Shown: positions 7,677-17,306, numbered from the stretch's first letter. The stretch is 64,000 nucleotides of DNA from Acidimicrobiaceae bacterium (GCA_002722565.1 PBMG01000020.1:1-64000), one strand, 5' to 3'. Numbers and translations: made by a program. The notes: a model not told the origin generated them from the letters alone.

Positions 7677-8426
7677 TCAATAAAGTCCGATCATTCGACC
7701 AGCGAGAGCTGCAACGGCCGCCACGAGCACCGGTCGAATAATTTTTTCTCCTCCTCGTACTGCGATCCGCGCGCCTATCCAACCACCTATTGCAAAGCCA
7801 ACAGCTAGGACCACAGCAAATCCCCAGTCAACCTGACCTCTCACAATGAAGACAGGCAGGGCTATCGCCGTGAGGATAAAGATCACAACGACTTTGACTG
7901 CGTTTGCATTAACTAAATCCAAGCCAGCCTTTGATAAAGCAACAACGACAAGCAGGCCAACGCCAGCCTGGAAGGCGCCCCCGTATAGTCCGATCGCGAA
8001 AAAGATGACGGTCGTTAAGGCAGGGTGCCAGTTAATTTGAGAGCCAGAACTCTTAGGGGGTCGCAAGCTCACGAACAACAGCGGAACCATCAGAATGCCG
8101 AAGATTCGTTCGAAGGTTTCATCTGTGATACTTGAAACAAGTAACGACCCGATGAACGATCCAATAGTCACCGGAAAAATGACAGCTATAGCTCTTCTGA
8201 AGCCGCGCACACCTTCTTTGCGGTAACTAACGACCGACGAAGCATTTTGTACAAGTACGCCGAATCTGTTCGTGCCGTTAGCAACCAGTCCGGGCAGACC
8301 AACAAAGACGTTGAGGAGCCCGACAGTTAGAAGAGACCCCCCACCTGCCATCGCATTAACTACTCCTGCGACCACTCCCGCACCTGCTACAAGCATCGCG
8401 TCTATAAGTTCCATCCCTGCAATCAT
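7677..8426 (-). CDS. TauE/SafE family sulfite/organosulfonate exporter
   Basis: 249 residues with about 7-8 hydrophobic helices and two related halves. The family pattern is clear: GVVAGVVNAMAGGGSLLTVG near the N terminus and GLYGGAFQAGVGLL in the second half. Such proteins export sulfite, sulfoacetate or related anions. Its position just upstream of a C-S lyase on the same strand could mean removal of a sulfur product, but that is inference. ATG 8426 or the in-frame ATG 8414 could be the start; the second has GCAGGG just ahead. Confidence 0.85.
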   Translation of the reverse strand: MIAGMELIDAMLVAGAGVVAGVVNAMAGGGSLLTVGLLNVFVGLPGLVANGTNRFGVLVQNASSVVSYRKEGVRGFRRAIAVIFPVTIGSFIGSLLVSSITDETFERIFGILMVPLLFVSLRPPKSSGSQINWHPALTTVIFFAIGLYGGAFQAGVGLLVVVALSKAGLDLVNANAVKVVVIFILTAIALPVFIVRGQVDWGFAVVLAVGFAIGGWIGARIAVRGGEKIIRPVLVAAVAALAGRMIGLY

Positions 8427-8493
8427 TCCCTAGATTCACTCTGTAAATAGCACTACTTCAATAATCTCTTCGTGAGTTAGGCCTCGCGACCTC

Positions 8494-8499
8494 TACTCT
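8494..8499 (+). promoter_or_regulatory. -10 box of a probable leaderless promoter for aroC
   Basis: TACTCT followed by exactly 7 nt and then ATG. The identical hexamer and spacing precede the FkbM gene at 26167. No Shine-Dalgarno lies between. Confidence 0.55.
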
Positions 8500-8506
8500 C
8501 AGTGGT

Positions 8507-9595
8507 ATGGCCGGTAACACCTTTGGTGAACAATTCCGTATTACTACTTTCGGCGAGTCCCATGGGGGAGGTGTCGGAGTCGTGATAGACGGGTGCCCTC
8601 CCCGTCTTGAACTCGACGCGAGCGATATCCAGGTCGAACTTGATCGTCGGCGTCCGGGTCAGAGTCGTCTCGTGACTCAACGTAACGAGGATGATCAGGT
8701 CGAAATCTTTAGCGGTTTGTTCGAAGGCCGTACGTTGGGATCTTCTATAGGGATGCTCGTACGAAATCAGGATGCCCGCTCTGGCGCTTACGAAGAAATG
8801 AAAGATACCTACAGACCAAGTCACGCCGATTGGACAACTGAAGCAAAGTACGGAATTAGAAATTGGCAAGGTGGTGGTAGAGCATCGGCCCGCGAAACTA
8901 TTGGTCGTGTCGCGGGTGGCGCAGTAGCACGGAAAGTAATCCAATTAGTTGCCGGAATCGAAGTCATTGGTTGGGTGAGCTCGGTGCAAAACATTGAGGC
9001 TCAAATCGACGGTGGAGCTGTTTGTCGTGAAGATGTTGAAGCCGACGCTACGAGATGCCCTGATCCAGATGCGGCTTCGTTGATAACTAAAGCAATAGAG
9101 GCAGCACGAAAGGACGGCAACTCGCTAGGAGGGGTCGTGACCTGTGTAGCGAGAAACATGGCGGTTGGTTTGGGTGAACCAGTTTTCGACAAGCTCGATG
9201 CTGAATTAGCTAAGGCTCTGATGTCTCTTCCCGCTGCAAAAGGCTTTGAAATGGGTAGCGGCTTCGCAGGGACGTTGATGACTGGCCGCGAGCACAACGA
9301 TCCCTTCATACCAGGATCGGGAGGCCGTCCTGCCACATCGACCAACAACAGCGGCGGGGTACAAGGCGGTATCAGCAACGGGGAAGATCTTGTACTTAGA
9401 GTTGCCTTCAAGCCGACGGCGACAATTGCATCGCCCCAGGAGACTGTGAATCAAGACAATGAGCCTGTGACTCTGGCAGCCAAGGGAAGACATGACCCAT
9501 GTGTTCTTCCTCGCGCTGTGCCAATGGTAGAAGCCATGGTTTGTTTGGTATTGGCTGACCAACTATTGCGTCAACAAGTCAACGAAATAACCTGA
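8507..9595 (+). CDS. aroC: Chorismate synthase
   Basis: Last enzyme of the shikimate pathway, converting 5-enolpyruvylshikimate 3-phosphate to chorismate with reduced FMN. The 362 residues carry the three family signatures: GESHGGGVG at 17-25, the central [10 protein letters not shown], and a C-terminal R-H-D-P-C motif ([13 protein letters not shown]). Length fits the family. It stands alone here; the aromatic pathway gene pheA is 25 kb away. The ATG 8507 start is set by homology and by the -10 box 7 nt upstream. Confidence 0.96.
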   Translation: MAGNTFGEQFRITTFGESHGGGVGVVIDGCPPRLELDASDIQVELDRRRPGQSRLVTQRNEDDQVEIFSGLFEGRTLGSSIGMLVRNQDARSGAYEEMKDTYRPSHADWTTEAKYGIRNWQGGGRASARETIGRVAGGAVARKVIQLVAGIEVIGWVSSVQNIEAQIDGGAVCREDVEADATRCPDPDAASLITKAIEAARKDGNSLGGVVTCVARNMAVGLGEPVFDKLDAELAKALMSLPAAKGFEMGSGFAGTLMTGREHNDPFIPGSGGRPATSTNNSGGVQGGISNGEDLVLRVAFKPTATIASPQETVNQDNEPVTLAAKGRHDPCVLPRAVPMVEAMVCLVLADQLLRQQVNEIT

Positions 9596-9608
9596 CTTAG
9601 GCTTGTGC

Positions 9609-10460
9609 TTATTCGTCTCGTTCTTCGCGCAAGAATTTTTGGAATTCGGCGGCAAGGTCATCGCCCGATGGCAGGTCAGTTTCGTCGCTTCGGTCAGCTT
9701 CTTCTTCTAGCTGTCTGACATACCCGATAATTTCAGAGTCCTGTTCGACAGCGTCACTCACCCGTTGTTCCCATTCCAGGACACTGGCATCTAAATCGGT
9801 GTACCCGGTCGGCACGCCCGTTACTTTTTCGAATTCGGCGAGAAGGGCTCTTGTCCCCTTCGGATTGGGGGGACCTGCTACGTAATGAGGGACCCCTACC
9901 CGGAGGGAAATGACTGGAAGATCTGCTCGATCTAATGCGTCGTGCAATGTGCCGATGATGCCGGTTGGACCTTGGTAGCTCGGCCTGTCAAGCCCAAGTC
10001 TCAGTGCTAGCTCAGCGCTAGCCGCGCTGCCTTTAACCGCTGAAGGTCGTGAATGCGGTATCCCCGCAACCATCGCTCCGAGGGTGACGACCATTTCACA
10101 TCGTGTGTCTTGCGCTATTTCAACGACTGAGTCACAGAAGGTTCGCCAGCGCATGCGAGGTTCAAGCCCTGAAAGAAGCACTAGGTCATGAGGGAAATCA
10201 TTTTCGATCACGTGTGCGTCTAGGGATGGCCATTTGATCCGTCGCTCTCCATCGTCAGCAATTTCGACGTGTGGCCGATTTTCCTGAAAATCGAAGAACT
10301 CCTCTGGGTCTATTCGCGCGACCCTTCGAGCGTCATAGTGATCAACTATCCACTGAATAGCTCCGGTCGCGCATTCACCAGCGTCGAACCAACCTTCGAA
10401 AGCGACGACTAGTAGTGGGCTTTGCAGACTGGGTGACTCGTCCCATATGACTTCGCTCAT
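9609..10460 (-). CDS. PAC2 family protein (proteasome assembly chaperone-like)
   Basis: About 283 residues from the preferred ATG 10460 (MSEVIWDES). The family signature is the early LLVVAFEGWFDAGECATGA segment, followed by the PAC2 core with VVTLGAMVAGIPHSRP and SLRVGVPHYVAGPPNPKG. Actinobacterial PAC2 proteins resemble eukaryotic and archaeal proteasome assembly chaperones; their role is not settled. The C terminus is acidic with a short helical tail. A longer reading to 10547 is open but adds residues outside the family. It converges with aroC across 13 nt. Confidence 0.88.
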   Translation of the reverse strand: MSEVIWDESPSLQSPLLVVAFEGWFDAGECATGAIQWIVDHYDARRVARIDPEEFFDFQENRPHVEIADDGERRIKWPSLDAHVIENDFPHDLVLLSGLEPRMRWRTFCDSVVEIAQDTRCEMVVTLGAMVAGIPHSRPSAVKGSAASAELALRLGLDRPSYQGPTGIIGTLHDALDRADLPVISLRVGVPHYVAGPPNPKGTRALLAEFEKVTGVPTGYTDLDASVLEWEQRVSDAVEQDSEIIGYVRQLEEEADRSDETDLPSGDDLAAEFQKFLREERDE

Positions 10461-10560
10461 GACACCACTATTGCGCACGCGGGCACTGAATGGATAGCTA
10501 AGTGCGCTTGAGTCATCGATTTGTTTTTCGACGCGCACATGACGCAACTATGGACGTAAC

Positions 10561-12621
10561 TCAGAAGGGTAGGAAAGACAGTGGTTTCATGCTCTTGAGG
10601 TCACTACTTAGGAGGCCGAGCGAGGAGAGAGTGTGGATCTGATCATCAATGATTAGTGACCTTTGAATGGTGCCTCGCCAGTCAAAGTCAGGCCAACAGT
10701 GCTGCCTTTCAACTTCCGTTTCATTGTCGCGTTCTTCAATCCATCTTTGACATGTAAGTTTCGGGTGTGATTTTAAGTGAGTGATGCGGCCACGTTCATC
10801 CAATGATTGTCCATTGAGTTCCAACGCCACCGCTCCAGCGAATGCATCGTCGTCCGGGGTTGCTATCTGATGAGTTACAACTGGTAGCACGAAGAGATTT
10901 TCAGGTAACCAATGCAAAAACGCCCGCGCGTTGAATTCGGTTTCGCTACTCCCACCCGGCAGTCGCCATTGGTCAATTCGGGTCGGTTTTGAAAGGTCGC
11001 TGATATCAAATAGAGAGACCTGAGTCCCTAAAGTTCGCCCAGTCTCCAGCGCATCTTGCCCAACCCCCAAGAGGAGTTTGTCTGTTATGGGGTGAAGATA
11101 CGCCGAGTAGCCCATGATCTTGAGCTCCCCGAAAACTTTCGGAGACTCCGGCTGTGAGAGATCAATGGTGTAAAGCGGATCGGTTTGTCGAAAAGTTACA
11201 ACCGCTGCTAGATCGCCGAGAAATCTGACCGCATAGATTCTTTCTCCTTTGCCGAGGTTGCCCACTTGCCCTATTTCGACGAGTCCATCATCGGTTTCTT
11301 TGAGAATGGTCACATAACTTTCGCTAACGGCGTCTTGTCGCGACGTCCACCACCCATGGTCAGTAGTCGCTACACGTAGATGGCCGTCGAATTCCGACAT
11401 TGAATATTGGTTGAGAACGGTTCCAGGTACCTGACCAGAACTCCGGTACACCGTCCGGGCAGGATCACTGATGTCGAACTTGTGAATTCGGGTACTCACT
11501 TTCGGGCGTTCGGAGTTTGTTTGTGGGTCTATTGACAGTGTTCGCTCGTCAAACCATTCAGTGGTAGCTACGTACAGATTCTGTTTTGACGAGTAAACCG
11601 TTTGGCCGTCAGCAAGAACTGAGGTGCTGGTGACTCGCTCTTCAAATAGTTCTTCGTCAAGGTCAACAGTGACGATATTTAACATTTGTAGCCCACTGTT
11701 TGAAGAGGGGTGGTAGACGCGGTCACACGAAGTGAGGGTTCCTTCTTGAAGGAGTGCCCCGTTGTTCGCCTCCAAAGCAAACCACGGCACCCAGTTGTCA
11801 ATTCTTGAGTCTCTTATTAGTTGACGATTTTTTTCTTCAGCTTCTCTCTCGGCTCTTAAGCCTGATCCTTTTGGGTAGAACCATTCGAAGCCTGTCGGAC
11901 TGCTTTGGATAACAATTCGCGCAGAGTTGTCTACCAATCGACTGCTTACATATCTCCCGTCGATATGAAGACGTCTAGTGATCTGAGGGGTGGAGTTTCC
12001 TATGTCAACGCTGATCAGGGTGGTGATCGGACTATGCCAACCCGGTCTGTGGTTCGTCGAACGTAGAAGCGGATTTGTTGTTTCGTTCATTTGACCAAAT
12101 ACAACAACCCGATCACCTGATAGGAACATGTCGTGTGCCCAAAAGTTGTCAAACTGCAGTTCGCCTGATTGGCGGAGTTGTTCACCGGTGGCGTCGAGGA
12201 CATGAAGCCTGTTCTCAACCAAGGCAACGATCCGTTGACCGTCAGTTTTTATAATATCTGGTTCATCAACACCAGCTTCTTGAATGTTGGTGGTGCTGTA
12301 TTGAGTTTCCGAAACTGACGTTGAATCCATAACCGCAACTTCAGGTGAATCCCGCAAAATTTCAGATTCCATTACTACTGGGAAGTACCCCCCTTCAACA
12401 CCCCAGGGCCCGACCATGTCAAGAGCATTGGCTTTGACATGGCGAAGGAAAGGGTCACATGATTCGAATGACGTCAAGGCAGAAGCCAGTTGGATCTGCG
12501 ACGGAGACAGTGCGACTGATTGGTCCGGGCCTAACGCGTTATCTCGATTATCTACACCGCATGCATTTAGCAATAACGAACATGTCAACGCAGTAATAAT
12601 TTTTCGCACAGAAACTCCCAT
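10561..12621 (-). CDS. Secreted beta-propeller domain lipoprotein
   Basis: About 686 residues from ATG 12621. The N terminus is a lipoprotein signal (positively charged start, hydrophobic run, lipobox LLNAC). The rest is a beta-propeller of the 'beta propeller domain' family, with blade motifs such as DEPDIIKTDGQRIVAL, VVVFGQMNE, VATTDHGWW and YAVRFLGDLAAVVTFRQTDPLY. Comparable proteins occur in actinobacteria and archaea as surface proteins of unknown function. An in-frame ATG at 12639 is an alternative start. The segment with GGSSETEFNARAF near residue 590 is well conserved in that family from memory. Confidence 0.8.
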   Translation of the reverse strand: MGVSVRKIITALTCSLLLNACGVDNRDNALGPDQSVALSPSQIQLASALTSFESCDPFLRHVKANALDMVGPWGVEGGYFPVVMESEILRDSPEVAVMDSTSVSETQYSTTNIQEAGVDEPDIIKTDGQRIVALVENRLHVLDATGEQLRQSGELQFDNFWAHDMFLSGDRVVVFGQMNETTNPLLRSTNHRPGWHSPITTLISVDIGNSTPQITRRLHIDGRYVSSRLVDNSARIVIQSSPTGFEWFYPKGSGLRAEREAEEKNRQLIRDSRIDNWVPWFALEANNGALLQEGTLTSCDRVYHPSSNSGLQMLNIVTVDLDEELFEERVTSTSVLADGQTVYSSKQNLYVATTEWFDERTLSIDPQTNSERPKVSTRIHKFDISDPARTVYRSSGQVPGTVLNQYSMSEFDGHLRVATTDHGWWTSRQDAVSESYVTILKETDDGLVEIGQVGNLGKGERIYAVRFLGDLAAVVTFRQTDPLYTIDLSQPESPKVFGELKIMGYSAYLHPITDKLLLGVGQDALETGRTLGTQVSLFDISDLSKPTRIDQWRLPGGSSETEFNARAFLHWLPENLFVLPVVTHQIATPDDDAFAGAVALELNGQSLDERGRITHLKSHPKLTCQRWIEERDNETEVERQHCWPDFDWRGTIQRSLIIDDQIHTLSSLGLLSSDLKSMKPLSFLPF

Positions 12622-12670
12622 GCCGTAGTCATTTCTCATACAACGAACGGCAGCGTCGTTTAGTTCCCTT

Positions 12671-13201
12671 TTAGAAGTTACGAAACAGTGACAAGTGGCA
12701 AGGTTCGCTTCCCAACGCTGCTTCCATTGACCAATCAATCCACCTATTCACGAGAGAGAACCCGGCTTGGCGCGCTGATTCGTCAAGAATGTCAATGGCG
12801 ATTGGTTGGACACTGATGGTCCGGGTTTCGCGTTCGATGAATTCTATTCGGCGGTATTCATTGCCGTCGGCAGTAAGAATGACCGCTCTGTCAGTTTCTA
12901 CCGCAAGTGCGTGCACCCCTCGCTCTACCGGCAGGCACCCTTCGATCAGCAGTTCACATGAAGTTGAGCAGTAAGGCCACGGCGCTGAACTTCCTATTTC
13001 GTCGTCTAACCACATAACGAGGTCCGATGGCTCTTCTGTGATCTCAAGACCGACGTTTGTGAGGGCGTCGCGAAGATGTGGACGTCGGCTCCGCACAACT
13101 ATGTCTGTGTGCCCCTTCTCTAGACACCACTGAGCGATATCTGAAACATCGGACATGTTCACCAAGTTAGCCAGAACAAGGAGACCACGGGCTGGCATCA
13201 T
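12671..13201 (-). CDS. Hypothetical protein, C-terminal part resembles a methyltransferase tail
   Basis: 176 residues, soluble. I do not recognise the whole protein. The C-terminal segment (aGFslvnrWidW followed by cHLSLFRN) looks like the last strands of class I SAM-dependent methyltransferases, and the N terminus (ARGLLVLANLVNMSD) like a middle strand of the same fold, but no GxGxG SAM-binding loop is present. An in-frame TAA sits immediately before the start codon, so the gene cannot be extended upstream in this frame. It diverges from azlC across 6 nt. Either a remnant of a methyltransferase or an unrelated family. Confidence 0.6.
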   Translation of the reverse strand: MMPARGLLVLANLVNMSDVSDIAQWCLEKGHTDIVVRSRRPHLRDALTNVGLEITEEPSDLVMWLDDEIGSSAPWPYCSTSCELLIEGCLPVERGVHALAVETDRAVILTADGNEYRRIEFIERETRTISVQPIAIDILDESARQAGFSLVNRWIDWSMEAALGSEPCHLSLFRNF

Positions 13202-13207
13202 TTATGC

Positions 13208-13888
13208 GTGCGGCAAATACCTGATGGCACTTCATTACGTATAGGCGAAGCTTGGGCTATCGCGTTCACATACTTCACCGTTGCGATCACGGTGTCGTTG
13301 GTCCACAGCACCGCTGGCACTCCCACATGGGTCATCATCGCTGCAACTCTGCTTGTGAACTCGGCGACCGCAACTTTGGCCTACGCCGCAGTGACCGCTG
13401 CTGGAGGAAGTGTTGCCGCTGGTATTGCTGGAGGTTGGTTGACATCAACAAGGTTTGGAGTGCTTGCAGCTGCATTAGCTCCACGTTTGTGGCCACAGCG
13501 GTGGAAGCGAGGGATAGCAGCATTTTCAGCATTCGATCCAAACATCGCTTTGGCGAACCGAGAAGAAGAGGATGAAAATGTTCGCAGAGTTTATGTAGCC
13601 ATGTCGCTTTGGCTGGTTTTGCCTTGGTGGCTAGGAGCTTCGATCGGCGCAGTCTTAGGAGATCTAGTCTCAGATCCGAAAGCGTTGGGTATGGATGCCA
13701 TGTTCCCCGCCTTGTTCATTGCGATTATCCGGCCTCAATTAACGACTCAACGTGCGCGACTCATAGCGTTTTCAGGTGCAGGCATCGCGTTAGGACTAGT
13801 TCAGGTCTTGCCAGGCGGATTACCGTTTCTCGTTGCGGCATTACCAGCATTGCTTGCCCTAAAGAGCAGCGAAAGTGAGAGCAGCTAA
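13208..13888 (+). CDS. azlC: AzlC family branched-chain amino acid exporter, large subunit
   Basis: 226 residues, mostly hydrophobic with about six membrane helices. The AzlC pattern is visible in the second half: GASIGAVLGD followed by GMDAMFPALFIAII. With AzlD it forms a two-component exporter of branched-chain amino acids or analogues. The start is GTG 13208; the earlier ATG 13204 is out of frame and ends quickly. Its TAATG junction with the next gene (shared base 13888) indicates coupled translation. Confidence 0.82.
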   Translation: MRQIPDGTSLRIGEAWAIAFTYFTVAITVSLVHSTAGTPTWVIIAATLLVNSATATLAYAAVTAAGGSVAAGIAGGWLTSTRFGVLAAALAPRLWPQRWKRGIAAFSAFDPNIALANREEEDENVRRVYVAMSLWLVLPWWLGASIGAVLGDLVSDPKALGMDAMFPALFIAIIRPQLTTQRARLIAFSGAGIALGLVQVLPGGLPFLVAALPALLALKSSESESS

Positions 13889-14190
13889 TGCTGACTTGGG
13901 GAGTTGTAGTTGTCTTAGCTGTTGGTGTTTACGGGCAACGGGCTCTAGGTATGGCACTTATCGATCCAAATCGGATCAGCGACCGGAGCCGTCAAGTACT
14001 GGCAATGGTGCCATTGTCTATTCTGTGTGCTGTAACCGCGTTGCAAACACTGAGCAGCCAAGGTGAACTAGTTCTTGATGCCCGGGTAGCAGGGATTGTT
14101 GCAGCAGCGGCTTTGAGTTGGAAACGGGCGCCAATGTTTCTAGTGGTCATCGTGGCCGCGGCAGTTACCGCTGCTGTTCGGCTCGTTTAA
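13888..14190 (+). CDS. azlD: AzlD family branched-chain amino acid exporter, small subunit
   Basis: A 100-residue membrane protein with three to four helices, including PLSILCAVTALQ and the C-terminal GIVAAAALSWKRAPMFLVVI segment characteristic of AzlD. Overlapping start with azlC supports joint function. It closes a two-gene unit; the next gene begins 28 nt later with its own AAGG ribosome binding site. Confidence 0.82.
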   Translation: MLTWGVVVVLAVGVYGQRALGMALIDPNRISDRSRQVLAMVPLSILCAVTALQTLSSQGELVLDARVAGIVAAAALSWKRAPMFLVVIVAAAVTAAVRLV

Positions 14191-14218
14191 TGACTACGTT
14201 TTACGACTTGAAGGCCTT

Positions 14219-14614
14219 ATGACTACCGAAGCTCGTCATCCTCATTTACTGAAACTGGTTGACCCACCAATCATCGTGGGGCATAGGTGTATTAGTTGTG
14301 AACGAATCGCTTTCCCCCCAGATCCATATGGCTGCGAAAAGTGCGGGTCTCCCTCCGACAATTTCGAGAACTGGGATTTAGAGGCTCGCGGATCAGTTCG
14401 GGCAGTCGCTACGGTGCACCGCCATCATCGACCCGCGCCGATAACACCTTTCACAGTCGCCGTTATCGAGTTAGTTGGCGGTCCGGTAGTGAAAGCGATA
14501 GTGGAAGGTGATGACGTTGTTGTCGGGAGCTCAGTCGAAGGGTTCTTGGCACCAGAGGATAAAGACGATGCTGGCAAAGTAATCGTCGATTTACGTTTTC
14601 GGATTACCCAATGA
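14219..14614 (+). CDS. Zn-ribbon/OB-fold (DUF35) acyl-CoA-associated protein
   Basis: 131 residues with a rubredoxin-like zinc ribbon at about 22-42 (CISC and CEKC) and an OB-fold after it (GSVRAVATVHRH to VVGSSVEGFL). DUF35 proteins are obligate partners of thiolase-like enzymes and dehydratases acting on acyl-CoA, for instance with the Ltp2 retro-aldolase in steroid side-chain breakdown. The gene overlaps the thiolase by 4 nt (ATGA), as expected for subunits of one complex. Confidence 0.88.
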   Translation: MTTEARHPHLLKLVDPPIIVGHRCISCERIAFPPDPYGCEKCGSPSDNFENWDLEARGSVRAVATVHRHHRPAPITPFTVAVIELVGGPVVKAIVEGDDVVVGSSVEGFLAPEDKDDAGKVIVDLRFRITQ

Positions 14615-15762
14615 CTGCGCCCAGTTTTCTGTCTACGAGACCAGTTTTTATCGTTGGAATTGGTTTACACCGGTACCAGCGGCGCAGCGATCAAACCTAT
14701 GTTTCATTAGGTTTGACTGCGGTTCGCGAAGCTTTAACTGACGCTGGGGTGAACTGGACTGACGTTGATGCCGCATACACAGGGACTGCTTTGCTGGGCA
14801 TGGGCGCAAGCAGGATAATGCTGAGCAGACTCGGCGCTACGGGCATTCCTATGACTCAGGTCGAAAACGCGTCAGCATCTGGCTCCTCTTCGGTAGCTCA
14901 GGCATGTTTGGAAGTAGCTTCAGGCCGGTCTGATGTCGTAGTCGCTTTGGGTGTCGATAAACCTCGCGGAGGTCTAGGAGCAGCTCCTGGCGAAGCTGGC
15001 ATACCAAATCTTGAAGCTGGCTCGATTGTGCCGTTCACTCACTTCGCTTTGCTTGCTTCGGAATACATGAACTTGCATGCGGTAACCGACGAGCAGGTCG
15101 CCAAAGTCGCAGTAAAGAACCACAGGAACGGTTCCCAAAACCCTTTCGCCCAAAGACAAAAAGTTCGAACTCTTGACGAGGTACTAGCTGAGCCGATCTC
15201 GGGATCATTGACGAGGTTGCAATGTTGTCCAGTGGGTGAGGGGGCAGCTGCTGTCATCATCGCTTCAGAAGACGGGATTGACCGGTTAGGAATTGATCGC
15301 TCTCGAGCCATGCAGGTTGTGGCCTCGGCAACAAAAACCGAAGCACTTTACGCCGAGGGCGTTGGTATCGATGCTGCGCTGACAGCTGAGACCGGGACAG
15401 CTGCATTCGAAGAAGCAGGTCTTGAACCGTCAGACCTCGATGTCCTTGAGGTGCATGATGCCTTCGCCATCGAAGAGTTGTTGTATGCCGAAGCTTTGGG
15501 ACTTTGTAAACCCGGCGAAGCAGCCACACGCGTCGAATCAGGCGATTTTGATATTGGTGGTAGCTGCGCCTTTAGCCCTTCAGGAGGGCTATTAGCTATG
15601 GGACATCCGATTGGCCCGACTGGAGTGGGTCAAATCGCGGAGGTAGTGCGACAGTTACGCGGCGAAGCTGGTCCTCGACAACAGCCGAACGCCCGAGTTG
15701 GGATGGCCCATATGGTCGGAATCGGTGCAGTGTGCGTGGTCCATATACTTCGCAAGCCGTAG
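14611..15762 (+). CDS. Thiolase-superfamily protein lacking the nucleophilic cysteine
   Basis: 383 residues of the SCP2-thiolase type. Fold motifs are intact: FIVGIGLHRYQRR at the start, LEVHDAFAIEELLY and AMGHPIGPTGVGQ near the end. The usual N-A-C-A-S-G nucleophile motif reads NASASG, with Ser88 (codon TCA) in place of Cys. Together with the DUF35 partner this resembles Ltp2-like aldolases rather than a true acetyl-CoA acyltransferase. The likely substrate is a beta-hydroxyacyl-CoA or a similar thioester, but this is inference. It ends 8 nt before the convergent mmsA. Confidence 0.82.
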   Translation: MTAPSFLSTRPVFIVGIGLHRYQRRSDQTYVSLGLTAVREALTDAGVNWTDVDAAYTGTALLGMGASRIMLSRLGATGIPMTQVENASASGSSSVAQACLEVASGRSDVVVALGVDKPRGGLGAAPGEAGIPNLEAGSIVPFTHFALLASEYMNLHAVTDEQVAKVAVKNHRNGSQNPFAQRQKVRTLDEVLAEPISGSLTRLQCCPVGEGAAAVIIASEDGIDRLGIDRSRAMQVVASATKTEALYAEGVGIDAALTAETGTAAFEEAGLEPSDLDVLEVHDAFAIEELLYAEALGLCKPGEAATRVESGDFDIGGSCAFSPSGGLLAMGHPIGPTGVGQIAEVVRQLRGEAGPRQQPNARVGMAHMVGIGAVCVVHILRKP

Positions 15763-15770
15763 CTGAATTC

Positions 15771-17261
15771 TCAACTATTTTGGGGAAACCCTAGGTCTAT
15801 TTGGCTTGACGCTGGGTCAGGCCATCGCGCTGTGATTGCCTTCGCCCGAGTGTAGAAACGCACCCCTTCCGGTCCATACATATGGGTATCTCCAAAGAGA
15901 GACGCTTTCCACCCTCCAAATGAGTGGTAAGCAACGGGAACGGGTATTGGGACATTAATCCCGACCATCCCTACTTGGACTTCATGTTGGAACTGGCGCG
16001 CCGCTCCCCCGTCTCGCGTGAAAATAGCAGTCCCATTTCCGAAAGGATTCGCGTTGATGAGATCCATTGCTTCTTGGAAAGTTTCAACTCGTAGAACGCT
16101 AAGAACAGGACCAAAAATTTCATCCTGGTAGCACTCCATGTCTGCGGTTACTTCATCTAGGAGCGTAGGCCCGTAGAAAAAGCCGTCCGTCGGGAGGTCT
16201 GCGTTACCTCCATCAACAACCGCAACTGCGCCTGCTTGCTGAGCCCTCTCGACATACCCAGCGACACGGTCTCGGTGTTCTGCTGTGATGAGCGGTCCCA
16301 TTTCTGCACCAGCTTCAGTTCCTACTCCGACCTTGACATCTGGGATCCGTTGCGAGATCGCCTCTACTAATTCGTCAGCAGCTGATCCCACAGCTACTAG
16401 GGCACTCACAGCCATGCATCGTTCGCCGGCAGATCCATATGCGGCGCTAACGGCTGCATCTGCAGCCATCTCAATATCAGCATCAGGTAGAACCAACATA
16501 TGGTTCTTCGCTCCACCGAGGGCCTGCACTCTCTTCCCAGCAGATGTTGCACGCTCATACACGTAGCTGGCTATTGGAGTTGATCCCACGAAACTGATAG
16601 CAGCAACGTCCTCATGGTCAATTAAGGCGTCAACAGCCTCCTTATCGCCGTTGACTACAGAAAACACACCAGGGGGGAGACCTGCTTCAATGAACCATTC
16701 AGCAATAAGCATTGATGCTGAAGGGTCTCTCTCTGATGGTTTGCAGATGAAAGCATTTCCGCAGGCAATAGCAGTCGCAAACATCCAAGCTGGGACCATG
16801 GCCGGAAAGTTGAAAGGCGTGATACCAGCAACAACACCGAGTGGTTGGCGGAGGCTATATACCTCGATCCCAGCTGATACTTGCTCGTTAATTTCACCTT
16901 TAAGATGATGCGCTATTCCGCAGGCAAACTCGACGTTCTCAAGGCCGCGGGCTACTTCACCTGCAGCATCTGACACGACTTTTCCATGTTCACTGCTAAT
17001 GACTCTTGCAAGTTCATCAGTCCGGTCGGAAAGCAACTCGCGAAAACGGAACATGATTTGGGTTCGTTGTGTGAGGGAACTTTCCGACCATTCTTCTGAT
17101 GCTTTATGAGCGGCTGAGACAGCTCCGTGGACCTCGGCAACTGAGGCTAGGTCGACTTGAGCTTGTATTTGTCCTGTTGCTGGGTCATAAACGTCGCTGG
17201 ATCTTCCGCTAGTTCCGGCTTGATGTTGACCGTCAATGAAATGTTGGATACGTCGCACCAC
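15771..17261 (-). CDS. mmsA: Methylmalonate-semialdehyde dehydrogenase (CoA-acylating)
   Basis: 496 residues of the ALDH superfamily, MmsA branch. The catalytic Cys282 lies in GSAGERCMAVS, with the MmsA-typical FNFPAMVPAWMF and AICKPSE-like segments and SFVGSTPIASYVY. The enzyme oxidises methylmalonate semialdehyde with CoA and NAD to propionyl-CoA (valine and thymine breakdown); malonate semialdehyde to acetyl-CoA is an alternative. It is third in a minus-strand run PhyH, acyl-CoA dehydrogenase, MmsA with short gaps (9 and 45 nt), consistent with an operon. Confidence 0.93.
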   Translation of the reverse strand: MVRRIQHFIDGQHQAGTSGRSSDVYDPATGQIQAQVDLASVAEVHGAVSAAHKASEEWSESSLTQRTQIMFRFRELLSDRTDELARVISSEHGKVVSDAAGEVARGLENVEFACGIAHHLKGEINEQVSAGIEVYSLRQPLGVVAGITPFNFPAMVPAWMFATAIACGNAFICKPSERDPSASMLIAEWFIEAGLPPGVFSVVNGDKEAVDALIDHEDVAAISFVGSTPIASYVYERATSAGKRVQALGGAKNHMLVLPDADIEMAADAAVSAAYGSAGERCMAVSALVAVGSAADELVEAISQRIPDVKVGVGTEAGAEMGPLITAEHRDRVAGYVERAQQAGAVAVVDGGNADLPTDGFFYGPTLLDEVTADMECYQDEIFGPVLSVLRVETFQEAMDLINANPFGNGTAIFTRDGGAARQFQHEVQVGMVGINVPIPVPVAYHSFGGWKASLFGDTHMYGPEGVRFYTRAKAITARWPDPASSQIDLGFPQNS

Positions 17262-17306
17262 GTCACTTTAATCCCCAGCCGATAGCACCTCTACAGCGAT
17301 AGGGGG

